The notes beneath the pieces were generated by a model. That model was not told the origin of the DNA. It saw only the letters and a list, made by a program, of their open reading frames with translations, and did not search any database. A DNA stretch of 64,000 nucleotides from Morella rubra (taxonomy: Eukaryota > Streptophyta > Magnoliopsida > Fagales > Myricaceae). The DNA lies in assembly GCA_003952965.2 (NCBI GenBank), contig CM025849.1:9316058-9380057 (forward strand), written 5' to 3'. Below are positions 43,982 through 55,640 of this stretch, in pieces. The translations under genes were made by a program, and so were the position numbers. Each line of letters opens with the position of its first letter. Within the stretch, counting starts at the first letter, position 1.

Positions 43982-46900
43982 CACCTATCAAAGAAATGCC
44001 ATTGTTGTATATAAGAGTGTTTAAATGCTCTTTGTTTTTCGGGCCTTTGGGCCTGTTTACTGGCATGTTGTGATAGTTAAAAGCTACGAACCAAGAGTCT
44101 CAAAACTCAACATTTGTTTGGAGTTCTTGCGTGCTCCTTTTCTATTGGTTAGTGTTATTTTTTTTTTGAATGTCAGCAAGATTCAATGTCAAATCTAATT
44201 TTCAATTGAGTTATATTTGATTAAGTTTAGTCAAAGTGTTCAAGAGAAAATGAAGGAAATCATTCCACCGTATATTCAAGCCTCACTTGAGATAAAAAAT
44301 CCTTTAGATAATCTCGGTGTTGAAGAACCTTAGAAAGCTGAGGGTAAACTGCTGGGAGCTAGTCTAAGTTGAGTCTAGACAATATCCAGATTTTCAACAC
44401 CCAAATGTGCTGGTCATCTAAAGTTTTAAGGTGCTTTTGGATGATCAGGATTTTCTACAGTTTTTTGTCGAATCGTATGGAAAAATTCGTTAAAAAGTGT
44501 AGGACTCACATGTTGTGTCAGTTTATTTCGGTATTGCACTCTACATTTCAGGAAAGTAATTATAGACTATTCCTTTTTCAACACTTCAATCATTCCATCC
44601 AATTAGTCCTAGTAGAGGGGAGAAAGTCGATCGTCTAATACCTAGGCCTTGATTTTTTTAGATTTGTAGTTTATCCGTCGATTAGAAAAAGAATTGTGTG
44701 CACTTGAATATTACATATCATTATCAACTGATTTAAACATACCGACATTGTTTGTGAGTGTAAGAGGAAGAAACCAAGAGTCGAAACTCAACATTTGGGA
44801 GCGCGTGCAGTAATCCGTTGTGTTCGAGGCCGCGCCTTGAAACACGTTTGTAGAGAGTTCATGTGTGGTCCCTCTTATACATTGATCCAAAAACCTCTGG
44901 ACGACATTATAGCCTTTTGTGGGTCCCTGTTAGTCGGGGCCATTGGGCCTGGTTAGGAATATTGGACTTCAAGTTAATCCTTGGTGTAGGCCTTGAGACG
45001 TGTAGTCCAATAGTTTGTAAAGGGCCTGTTTTGTGTACGGCTATTCAGGTTGTGTTAAATAGTCAAGTTGGCCGGAAAATTTTAGTTGTCTTGAATGGTG
45101 GGGCTTCAATTCGAAGACTTAATAGCATCAAACTGACACGGAATTCGTCATGAAGTAGAATATTGGTGAACATTGACAAAGCATATATATAGTGGACAGA
45201 TTGGATCCTGATGACCGAAGACGGATTAAACACATTACAAAAGAGACCAAAATGTATTAAGTTCACAAGGGTACTGTCAATTGGTTGCAAATTTTGGGTC
45301 ATGATGACCAACGACGGATCATTTACGTTGTGAATTACCAAAATGTATGAAGGCATCCAAAAAAGACTCACCCTAACTAACATGTTTCAGTCTTCCAAAA
45401 TTTCTATGTGTGGTTTGATTCTTTCAAGGAAATTTTGTTAGACCAGGTCCTCTATAGTTCTCTACTCGAATTTTTGTTGTCATTCGATAAGTGACAAATA
45501 CAACAGGTGAATTATACACCATCTAATACGTACTATTAAATTAATTATTGTTGTGACTCTCTCTATTGATCCTATTCTAATTTTGTCAAACACGAGTCCT
45601 AGTGATTGGACTAGTTATTCTCGGCGCAAAAAATAAAATTGCGTTTCTAAGTTCTTACGCAGAACTGTCACTCCGATCATGCTCTTCATCAAATGCAAAT
45701 GATTATTTTGTTGTACATTTCTAACACCATCGATTGTCTACGGTGTTTTATTTGGAATAGCAATGAGGATTTCCAGTAGAGATATTCTGCGGTTTCAATT
45801 GATCCGAAATTTTGAGTAATTTTTGTCAGGATTTGGTTCACTTACAAAAGTTGTCAATTGCTTGGAAATTTTGAGATATTTTCCAATTTTACTACTTCTT
45901 CAAGTTCGACACGTACGTAATGACCCACATATTTAATGCGGAAGACCGAAATGGATTACCGTATCCAAAAAAAAGTCGCCGCAGATATGCCGGTCTTCCA
46001 AAATTTCTATGCTTTTAGTTTGGTTCAATTGACCTACCGTAATTGGTTGGATTTTGTGCTAGTCTCTTCCAGTTTTCTTATTCGTGTACCACTCAAAGGT
46101 GGGCTCACTGTAAGGGACTTCGGTACTCGGTAGTTACCCGGAAAAAAAAATATTTGCTTAAACATGATGTTTAAATTTAACTTAGCTTATTTAATATTCC
46201 GAATTCGAGAGCTGACTTTATACGTCACTCACATGAACTCGCATTAGCGTGCAATATGCACTTAATACATTTTCTTTGTCACAATTATTTTTTGCTTCTT
46301 TATTTTTTTTTTATCAATATTTGATTTTAGTTATTGTCTCGGACTTTCTAATATTCAGCTGTATTGTTTGTAATCCATGAAGCAGCGGACAACAATGTGA
46401 AATCTAGAATTGTTGGCTGTTTTTTTTTTAGAATAAATACACTTTTCACCTATTACTTATTACCTACATTGCATTGTTAAATACCCGCTCTAATACGTTG
46501 CATCTTTCAGCTACGAATGTTAAATACTTTATAACATTCGTCAAATTTTTATATTAAAATTACGGTGATACTCTTGCCTCACTTTGTTTATGATAAAGAT
46601 ATTATTGTCAATTCATTAAATTATTGGAATATTATTATGGGACGGAGTGTAAAAGTATATCTAACATTGATAAGTGGAAAAGTGGGAGAGAGAAAGAGAG
46701 AGATTAAAAGACTTTTGATTGGTAAATGAAATCCAATTTTATAATTCCTCCTGCCATCCTTCCAGCTCTGTTCTTGTCTGAAGCAGCACCACTTCATTTC
46801 CCCGGTTTCAGTATTATGGGCGCTGGGTTTGCCACGGTAACTTCTGTTGCTCAATATTTTACTGTTGCGTCGCTATTAGTTCTATTGCTCGCGATCGATC

Positions 46901-47860
46901 TTCAATCTAATTTCTCTGATCTACAACTATAAAGCATGAATTTCGAACCTCAATTCCAGCTTCTGTCAAAAGAAACGAACAAATAATAGTATCTGGAACC
47001 TCTGGCTCTAGTGTTATACAAGCCGACTTAACAACGTAGCGTTCGCTTTCTTTCTTATAGTTCATGTTTCCTTTGTAATTCATCAATAATTAATGGACGT
47101 GCTTGACAAATCGCACGGTTTTTATGCAGATGATTGCCTTTGCTCAGAGCGTTACGATACGACGCGTTCCTTCAAGTCACAAAACTGACAATAGCCACAG
47201 CATGGAGTCCTAGCTGGTTCTTATAAGGATTTAAATAATATATTCTGACATAAAATAACTATTTCATTCAAAGTTTATACAAACCTGTCATGCAAACTTA
47301 CCAGTTGACTCTGCTATCATTTCTTCCTATTATTCTAACTAGTAACAGAACTAGGAATTGATTTCAAATTTTGAGTCATTTTCAAGATTACGATGCGGAT
47401 CGAAGACCCAAATTTATGAAGGCAAGAAATTATAAATAAGCTTCAGAAACAGGAGGTGAAAAGCATTAAATGCATTTATATATACCAGGGAAGAAAGTCA
47501 TTCACGAGTACGACTTCCGCAGAAGATTAACTAATATAAAAAGAGAATGGATAGGCAATCGCGTCGTGGGTGCTCGATATTTCCATGCATTCTCACTCAG
47601 AATTCAAGACATGACACCTCAAGTCCACGTCGGTACCTACTAATGTTGAAAACTGCAAGAAAAATATTGGCCTTTCCCACTGTCGGTCCATTCAGGTTGA
47701 ACAAGAAATAATTCGCTTTTGATCTTTTCATGCCAAGGTAATTTTCTGTCAAAAGCTCTCCTTCTGATGTTTTCACTACAACGAGGGTCTCTCTCGCGCG
47801 CGCAGACACACGTATATGGATATATAGCAATAACCTTTAACAGGTTTGCCATTCTAAGTC
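43982..47860. other. Flank of the TNL fragment, non-coding
   Basis: Several patches match the region after TNL1, which marks a tandem TNL unit. Examples are GTACCACTCAAAGG with GGCTCACTGTAAGGGA at about 46090 and 53875, and AAAGGGCCTGTTT near 45020 and 53255. From about 47360 the sequence parallels 54200-55130 (TNL2 upstream), including AGGGAAGAAAGTCATTCACG, TGAAAACTGCAAGAAAAAT and CATTCTAAGTCTGCA. No gene was recognised. Confidence 0.75.
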
Positions 47861-48894
47861 TGCAATATTCTAAACTAAAAAACCCCGTTTAGACCCTAAT
47901 AACACTTAGAAGGGTGAATACGTATTTTTTCTCTAATTAACAAATCAATAACAATTTTAAAACATGTTCTAAAATTGTTTAGCCTATATTATAATAATCA
48001 ACTCAATCAACAAATAGGCAGCAGAAAATTAAAACAAACTTCAATCACACAAAGAGACAAGGATTTGATGACGAAGTGAAAAACCTTTGAAATACCATTC
48101 AAAGGAAAAACCACTCGGGCTAGCAGCCACCTAGAATCCACTAAGAAGAAAACCTTACAAACAGTGATTCAGACACGGGCAACCCCAGTTGCTTGACTCT
48201 GACAACCCTGATGTAATAATCTAAACCTCCCTGCTTAGACCCGCTCCGTGCGGCATTCCCCTCAGACCTTTGAGGATCTTCTTATGGATTCTTCACGAAA
48301 CAAACCTTGTTCTTCAGCACACCTTCAACACTGTGAAGGTAACAGAGATAATTTGGAGAAAGAATAGAGAAAAACTCATCAATCTTTGAAGCACAAATCT
48401 TCTCAGGTTTTTCTCTCAAGGGAGGAGGCACACGTATGCTCAATGGAGGCTTCAATAATCTTTAGGACGGCCTACCCCGAAACCTAGTAGGGTTTCACGA
48501 GTTTTCAAAAAGAAAATTAAAAAATTTGGCAATTTTTGAAATTCACCGGAGGTCGCTCGAGCGGGGTCGAGCGTTGATCAAACGCTATGTGTTGTCTGTC
48601 AAACGCTCGTCAAACGCTGGTTAAACGCTCGTCAAACGTTGTGACTCTGTCTGCATTTTTTCAACGGTCGCTCGAGTGCTTGTCAAACGCTATGTGTTAT
48701 TTGTCAAACGCTCATCAAACGCTGTGACTATGTTTGCATTTTTTCAAAGGTCGCTCGAGCGCTTGTCAAACGCAGGTCAAATGATGAAGACTTTGGACAG
48801 ACCATCAACTCTAACTCTTGAACAAATGTGGAGACCAAATATACAACCCAATTAAGACATATTTTGACACGGAATTATGCCAATACAAAATGCA
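47861..48894 (-). mobile_element. LTR-like insertion just upstream of TNL1
   Basis: In TNL2 the string CATTCTAAGTCTGCA is followed after 8 bases by TTGTCTTAC and the ATG. In TNL1 the same two strings are separated by more than 1 kb. The insert begins and ends with TGCA, which is either its TG...CA end or the target duplication, so the edges are good to within about 5 bases. It has no long coding frame and contains repeated GTCAAACGCT units. A solo LTR on the minus strand is the best reading. Confidence 0.75.
48550..48785. repeat. Short tandem and dispersed repeats (GTCAAACGCT, GGTCGCTCGAG)
   Basis: Within the LTR-like insertion, GTCAAACGCT or a close variant occurs at least six times, and GGTCGCTCGAG three times (about 48551, 48666 and 48750). 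Together they form an imperfect unit of about 85-115 bases that also includes GCATTTTTTCAA. Confidence 0.85.
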
Positions 48895-48935
48895 CTAACA
48901 CAAACATTGTCTTACCCCAACCATGCAAGTCTTCA

Positions 48936-51900
48936 ATGGCATCTCTTGGCACTCAAAGAGTCTCTTCATCTTCTTCTTCTTCAACACCACGATGGACTCA
49001 CGACGTTTTCCTCAATTTTTGTGGCAAAGACACTTGCAATAGCTTTACAGATCATTTGTGTTCTGCCTTAAAACAAAAAGGTATTGTCGTTTTTAAGGAT
49101 GACGAAATACTTGAGCAAGGAAAATATATCTCCCAAGAGCTCTTCAAAGCAATACAAGAATCTCTATATGCCATCACAGTTACTCAGAGCACTATGCTTA
49201 CTCTAAATGGTGCTTGCTTGAACTTGCTAAGATCATCGAATGCATGCGAGAGACAACACTCACAATTTTGCATGTTTTCTATCACGTGGATCCCTCTGAC
49301 GTACGAAACCAGACTGGGGCTTTTGCAATAGCTTTGCTGGCCATGAAGAAGACCCTGAGGTTGACATGGAGAAGATGCAAAAGTGGAGAGCTGCTTTGAG
49401 AGAAGTGGGTCATATATCTAGATGGCATGTACATGATAGGTACCATCTCTATATATTTAGTCTTTTCTTCTTGTCCATGAAAAATAACAAAGTTGAATAC
49501 CTTAGGAAACTTATCAGTTTTTCAAATTATGGCATTAGCATATACTTTTCTGTACTGTAAAACTTGACTGAGTCTTCCACGGATCACAATGAAAAATTGT
49601 GTTTCGTTTCACAATCGTATTGAATTCACAAAACTTTACAGACTTTTGGACTTTGGTTGAAGAGCTTTTGCAAAGTCTCAACCAGAAGAATAATTCAAAA
49701 TTTTTACCAGTGCCTCTCCAAAGAAATTTTAACCATTCTTCTCACAACTTATATTTGTTTGCCACTAAGAAACTAGAACTTCTCTTTATATTTGTAGGAG
49801 AAAGACATGTTTTTTTTTTTTCTAAGACTATCTTCACTATGAAGAAAATATTGGCTTCATCATCACTAAAGTAGATTTTGTAGAAAACAAGTAACTCAAG
49901 CAATGAAGACCAAAAAATTGAGAAATTTTTTTCTAGATGAAGCTAAAAGCCATCTATAAAGTGAGAGAAGAAACATAGAAAAGGATATAAAAAAGCTCCT
50001 CTTACCCATGGCTAGCTATGCGAAGTCCAAATGCCAACAAAGAATGATGTAAAGGGTTAAGACGTGGGTAGGTGGGAAACTAATTAGAAGCTAAACTGCA
50101 AGGGTATGAGAGACTATAGAGTTCCTCTTTATTTGTTGTACATTATAACATTAATAGTTACTTCACAACTATCTTTTGTTCAGACAGGAGTCAACGATTG
50201 TCAGTGAGATCAGTGAACAGATATTTTATGGATTGAGTCGTAACTTCTCAAGTATTTCGAACAAGCTTGTTGGTATAGAATCCCGTGTGGAGGAAATGAT
50301 AACCTACTGAATATTGGGTCAGATGATGTTCGCTTTATAGGGATTCATGGAATGGGTGGAGTTGGTAAAACAACTCTTGCAGAAGTTATTTACGAAAGAG
50401 TTTCTTATCACTTCGAAGCTAGAAGCTTTATTGCTTGTATTAGAGAAGAAACTAGAAATCGTGGTTTAGTTTCTTTGCAAAAGCAACTACTTTCGAAGAT
50501 CCTCATGCAAAGAGAAATACATATATGGGATGATCGTGAGGGAGCCAAGTATGATAAAGAGCACACTACAGAATAGGAGGTTTTCATTGTTCTTGATGAT
50601 GTGGATAAGAAAAACATCTAGCAGCATTAGCAGGGAGTCATGATTGGTTTGGTCCAGGGAGTAGAATCCTTTTAACAAGCAGAGATAGTCATTTGTTGAA
50701 AACACATGGGGTGGATGGAATATATAAGGTAAAGGAGTTAAATAATGATGAAGCTTTGCAGCTCTTTAGCTTGTCTGCATTCAAGAAACCCTATCCTGAA
50801 GAAAATTATGTTGATTTATCTAAGGATTTTTGAACTATGCTCAAGGCCTTCCTTTAGCTCTTAAAGTTTTAGGTTCCTTATTGTTTGGTAGGCCAACAAA
50901 TGCATGGAAAAGTGCTTACGATCAACTAAAAGCAAACCCAATAGAGGAATTATGGATGTGCTTCAAATAGGTTTTGATGGATTGGAAGATTTGCAGAAAA
51001 AGTTATTTTTGGATATTGCATGTTTCTTTAAAGGAGAGGTCCTAGATAACATATTGATGGATATACTACAAAGTTGTGGTTACTATCCATATTCAATATT
51101 GTTGTTCTAATGGATAAGTCTCTTATAACATCTCTTCTGGAAGATTGAGAATGCATGACTTGCTACAAAAAATGGGTCAAGAAATAGTTCACCACGAATC
51201 TCCTGAAGAGCCTGGTCGACGTAGTAGATTATGGCATCATGAGGACATCGTTCATGTACTGAAAAAAATACTGTAAGTGAACTAATTGTGACATCATCGT
51301 AAAAATGCATACTGTCATTCTAAATTCTTATTTGTTATTTCAAGTATCTCCACAAAACAATTCCATTGTCCTTGCTACTAGGGAACTAATGCGGTTGAAG
51401 GCATATTCCTAAACTTACCAACTTGCAAAGATGTTTTAATGTTAAAGCATTCTCGATGATGAAAAAATTAAGAATTCTTAAGATTGGCAATATGGATATT
51501 GTCGAGAACTTTTCTAAACTTCATGACAAGTACTTATGCAGCATGCTATGGCCTCGTGATCTTTTAAGATCCATGCCAACCAATGAGTTACATGTGATGG
51601 ACTGGTTGGGATTCCCATTGAAATCCTTGCCGACCAATTTCCAATCAGACCATCTTGTTCAACTTAACATGCCTTGTAGCCACATCAAACAACTTTGGAA
51701 GGGAATAAAGGTAGTATTTTTATTCAGTCACATGTTTATTCTTAATCTTCTTTTAAGATAAGTTCACTCATGTTTTATTTTTGATTTATACCAGAGTTTA
51801 GGCAACTTGAAACGCTTTGACCTTAGTGGCTCTAAGAGCTTGATGGAGATACCAGACTTTACTGGAGTCCCAAATCTTGAGATACTTGATCTTGAAGGTT

Positions 51901-53070
51901 GTACAAGTCTATCTAAGGTACACACATCCATTGGAGTTCTCAAACGGCTTAGACGATTGAATTTACATGGTTGCAAATGTCTTAAAAACCTTCCTGACAA
52001 GATCAGCTTAGAATCTCTTGAATATTTGTATCTTTCTGGTTGTTCAAGACTAAAGAAGTTCCCAGATATTGTGGGAAATATGACATCTTTGCGGTACTTT
52101 ATTTGGATGGGACTGCCATTGAAGAATTACCCTTCTCATTCAAGTGTTTATCTTGTCTTTCCATATTGTCCTTGCGTGATTGCAAAAAACTTTCAACCTT
52201 TCCGAGTGTTATTTGTAGTCTGCCGTCTCTTAAAGTTCTTGATTTATCCGGTTGCTCAAGACTTGAGTTGAGTGTTGAGGAATATTTGGAGCAGCTTTTT
52301 GTTAGGGGAACCGTTATAAAATTCTCTAAGCTTTTTGCAATACCAGAGTATGGACCAATACATGCCCTATTCGTGGAATAGAGATGATGAGCGATGACTC
52401 CATTGGGGCCTTCTATATTGATTATGGTGGCAGACTTTACTGTGTGAGAAACTTGGGTGATGAAAGTGATTATTTTTTACAGACAGAAAGCCGTGGTGAG
52501 TCTCTTTCCTAATAATAAAATTTATTGTTGTGTAATGACAAGATCTTTTGTGGGAGTGATTGTTTAAAACACTGGAATTAATTCTTTCTTCCTTTCTTTG
52601 GTTTTTACTTTACAGGTGAGTAGTAGTTTGGCACTGTGGCTCTTGGGTGACCAAGTTTTGCGACATTAGAGGCACTGATTCTTGTATAACACTTAGATAC
52701 ATGGAGACTCTGATGATAATAGCAAGTGGTACGGATATTCCCATTTCTTGTTTATGAAGCCCATGAGCATGAGAAATCGAATTCTAGGAGTTTTGATGGC
52801 ACTCGACCTGATTATGACCAGTTTGTCGAATTTGTTTATCACTTTGAGACTGATGAAGGTCTTCTAAAATCACCCTTAGTCCTTCGTGCACCTAAAGACC
52901 ATTCTCTTGGGCCAATTGGATTTGGAGTGTATATTCCAGCTAAATGGTTTTTGGAACGGTCAAATAATTTGGAGGGATGGAGCTACATTAAAGCTTCAGT
53001 TGAAACACGTAGCCTGGACGTGGAGGTAAAAGAGTATGGGTGCGCTTATACTCTCGGAATTCTACTTTAG
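48936..53070 (+). pseudogene. TNL1: TIR-NB-ARC-LRR disease-resistance gene, many frameshifts
   Basis: TNLs are intracellular immune receptors whose TIR domain is an NAD-cleaving signalling enzyme. Exon 1 (48936-49439) is the TIR: MASLGTQRVSSSSSSSTPRW, HDVFLNFCGKDTCNSFTDHL. Exon 2 (50184-51272) is the NB-ARC: P-loop GMGGVGKTT (about 50352), kinase-2 FIVLDDVDK (about 50585), [16 protein letters not shown] (about 50845), and MHD (51151-51159). Exon 3 (51382-51710) enters the LRRs. Exon 4 (51795 to about 52497) holds the LRRs, with IPDFTGVPNLEILDLEGCTS. Exon 5 (about 52618-53070) is the post-LRR domain. Frame changes fall near 49180, 49335, 50307, 50545, 50620, 50830, 50930, 51090-51140, 51435, 52090 and 52710. 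All are single-base-type indels while motifs remain well conserved, so recent inactivation and uncorrected sequencing errors are both possible. The ATG is chosen by match to TNL2. Confidence 0.9.
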
Positions 53071-54450
53071 AGTTGTACTATGCTTTCAATCATTTTGATT
53101 TCGATCTTGTCCACTATCTTGCTAATTGCTACTGAGGAACGGTTAGCCCGACTGTGGAACCTATTCGCTTCTAGGAAATGCCATTGGCCATTCTCTCTAT
53201 GTAGGCGTTTAGCTGTGTAGCCCAATAGCTAACCCACTGAACCTTGTTTTATAAAGGGCCTGTTTGTATAACCTAAAAGCTGGAAATTTAGAGCTGTTTA
53301 TTTTGTTGTCCTTTTCAAACAGTGCGATTGTCTATATGGTGGGCCTTGAACAATTCCAAGAATTTTAGCAATGGCAGCTTCAATTTAATTAATCCACGAT
53401 TGAGTATCTGATCTTGATATATACGTACGACTGTATCATGGTGATGGCTCAAAATGTTTTCTCAAATTTCCGTAAATTTTGGAGTGAAAACTACGTCCTT
53501 TGTTTGATGGAATTGTATTTTAGTGAAAGTTTCATATGGTATAATTCTAGGGACAAAATATCGAATGAAAATTATCAGTGGTGCTTCGATTATATTCATC
53601 ATATATCGTTACATTAATGTCAATTTTTTCATAATCTTGTGAACCGTCATAAACATGATTGATAGACGAAGTACATGTACGTGCCTTTAATATGTTAAAT
53701 CGTAATAGCATAAAAGTCATGGAATACAAGGAATTTAATTAACACTCAATATACATTGAAAAACATGTTTTATTTGGGTCGAAAACATTGAGGATATATA
53801 TCCGGCCAGTGGAGATATTCTGCTTTTTGAATCAGGATATAAAGGTTGTCTCTTGGGAGTTTTGCTATTCATGTACCACTCAAAGGGGCTCACTGTAAGG
53901 GATTTCCATAGTAACAGAAAAAAAAAACAAACAAACTCGATGTTTAAATTAATGGACTCGCATTAGCTATTACATTTTCTTTGTACCAATTATGTTTGAC
54001 TAAGAATATATGCGGTTTCAATCAGGATTTGGTTGTCTCTGAACGTGACTCTAGTCTGTTTAGATTTTTTTGTCATTCTGGTTTGTACTGGTTGCTTTAT
54101 TCTCTTATATTAATATGTAAATTATACTTCCCAAGAAAATAATAATCAGGATTTGGACATTTGGTTGTCACCAATTATAAAGGTTTGCTACTAGTCAATT
54201 GATTGCAAATTTTGAGTCATTTTCAAGATTTACAGCAGCTTGTGCAACACGTACACATGATGACCCAAATTTTGCATTTATATATATCAGGGAAGAAAGT
54301 CATTCACGTGTAGGACTTATGATAGCCGTGTAGGCCGCTATCGCGTCGTGTGGTGCTTGATATTTCCATGCATTCTCACCCAAAGATGATCAAGACATGA
54401 CATGACCTCAACTCCATGTCCATGTCCATGTGAAGATATAGCTCGGTATC
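53071..54450. other. Spacer between TNL1 and TNL2
   Basis: Non-coding AT-rich DNA with patchy homology to 44000-47500 in the same order, which supports tandem duplication of TNL plus flank. The part after about 54200 is the TNL2 upstream region. Confidence 0.7.
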
Positions 54451-54849
54451 CAGTGGCAGATGCGGGGGGGCAGCCCTGGGCGGCGCACCATTGCACCGCC
54501 AAAATAAAATTTATATGTAATTTTTTTTTTTGGCCAAGAACCTGTGGGGCCCGATCCCCATAGACCAGTCTTCCTCCTCCTCCTCTTCTTTCTTCTTCTT
54601 CTTCTTTTTCTTTCTTCTTTTCTTCTTCTTTCTTCTTCTCCTTCTGCTTCTTCTTCTTCTCCTTCTTCTTCTTCTTCTTCTTCTTCGTTTTCTTCTTCAT
54701 CTGCTTCTTCTTCTTCTGTCTTCTTCTGCTTGTTGCTTCTTCTCCTCATCTGCTTCTTCTCCTCTCTTCCTCTTCTTCTTCTCTCCTCCTCGAAACTTAA
54801 GTGTGGTGAAGTTCGACCCCCATGAATTTTGATCCTAGATCCGCCACTG
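54451..54849. mobile_element. Non-autonomous hAT-type element with internal CTT-rich expansion
   Basis: The 399-bp element starts CAGTGGCAGATGCGG and ends in the inverted CCTAGATCCGCCACTG, giving imperfect terminal repeats (CAGTGGC(A/G)GAT). The perfect 8-bp duplication TCGGTATC flanks it at 54443-54450 and 54850-54857. An 8-bp duplication is the hallmark of hAT elements. At the parallel place before TNL1 (about 47630, CGGTACCTACTAATG) the element is absent. About half of the element (54571-54790) is a CTT/TTC-rich microsatellite. It has no transposase. Confidence 0.92.
54571..54790. repeat. (TTC)n-rich microsatellite
   Basis: Some 220 bases are made almost only of C and T on the plus strand, mostly TTC, CTT and CTC triplets. 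Long open frames here on both strands are artefacts of this composition. Confidence 0.95.
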
Positions 54850-55169
54850 TCGGTATCTACATAAATACTACGTACGTACTAATGTTGAAAACTGCAAGAA
54901 AAATGTCGACATTTCCCCATTGTCATCCATGGAGGTCAGTGAACAAGAAATAATTTGCATTTTTGATGTATTCACCAAGGTAATTTTCTGTTTAATTTAA
55001 AGCTCTCTTTTGATCTTTTCAAGACTACAACGCGGAAAGTAGCGAATCGTTGGTCACACTCACACACAACACACACACAAACATATAGATTACATAGCAA
55101 TAACCTTTAACAAGTTCACCATTCTAAGTCTGCACTAAGCCTTGTCTTACTCAAGCTTGCAAGTCTTCA

Positions 55170-55640
55170 ATGGCATCTATTAGCACTCAAAGAGTCTATT
55201 CATCTTCTTCTTCTCCAACAACTCGATGGTCTCACGGTGGCTTTCTCAATTTTTGTGGCAAAGATACTCACAACAGCTTTATAGATCATCTATGTTCTGC
55301 TTTAAAACAAAAAGGCATTGCTGTTTTCAAGAATGACAAAATACTTGAGCGAGGAAAACATATCTCCCAAGAGCTCTACAAAGCAATACAAGAATCTCTA
55401 TATGCCATCACAATTATCTCAGAGCACTATGCTTACTCTAAATGGTGCTTGCTTGAACTTTTCTAAGATTGTTGAATGCATGCGAGAGACAATACTCACA
55501 ATTTTGCCTATTTTTATCACGTGGATCCCTCCAACATACGAAACCAGATGGGGCCTTTTGCAATAGCTCTTGCTCGCCATGAAGATGACCTTGAGGTTGA
55601 CATGCAGAACATGCAGAAGTGGAGAGCTACTTTGTGAGAC
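55170..55640 (+). pseudogene. TNL2: TIR-only remnant of a TNL gene
   Basis: The start MASISTQRVYSSSSSPTTRW, then LNFCGKDTHNSFIDHLCSAL, ALYKAIQESL-like text and SEHYAYSKWCLLEL, match the TIR exon of TNL1. The WCLLEL segment, where the catalytic glutamate of TIR domains lies, is kept. An extra T in CTTTTCTAAG near 55460 gives a stop at 55464-55466. In a shifted frame the TIR continues (KIVECMRETILTIL, IALARHEDDLEVDMQNMQKW) until about 55632, where an LTR-like sequence replaces the rest of the gene. No NB-ARC or LRR follows within the window. Confidence 0.88.

Noticed and set aside
48550-48785. CRISPR-like array suggested by regularly recurring GTCAAACGCT units
   Set aside because: The repeats are short and irregular, lie within an LTR-like element in plant nuclear DNA, and have no cas genes.
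54338-54832. Long lysine/glutamate-rich (minus) and serine/leucine-rich (plus) open frames
   Set aside because: They arise from the CTT-rich microsatellite inside the hAT-type element. There is no splice or domain support.
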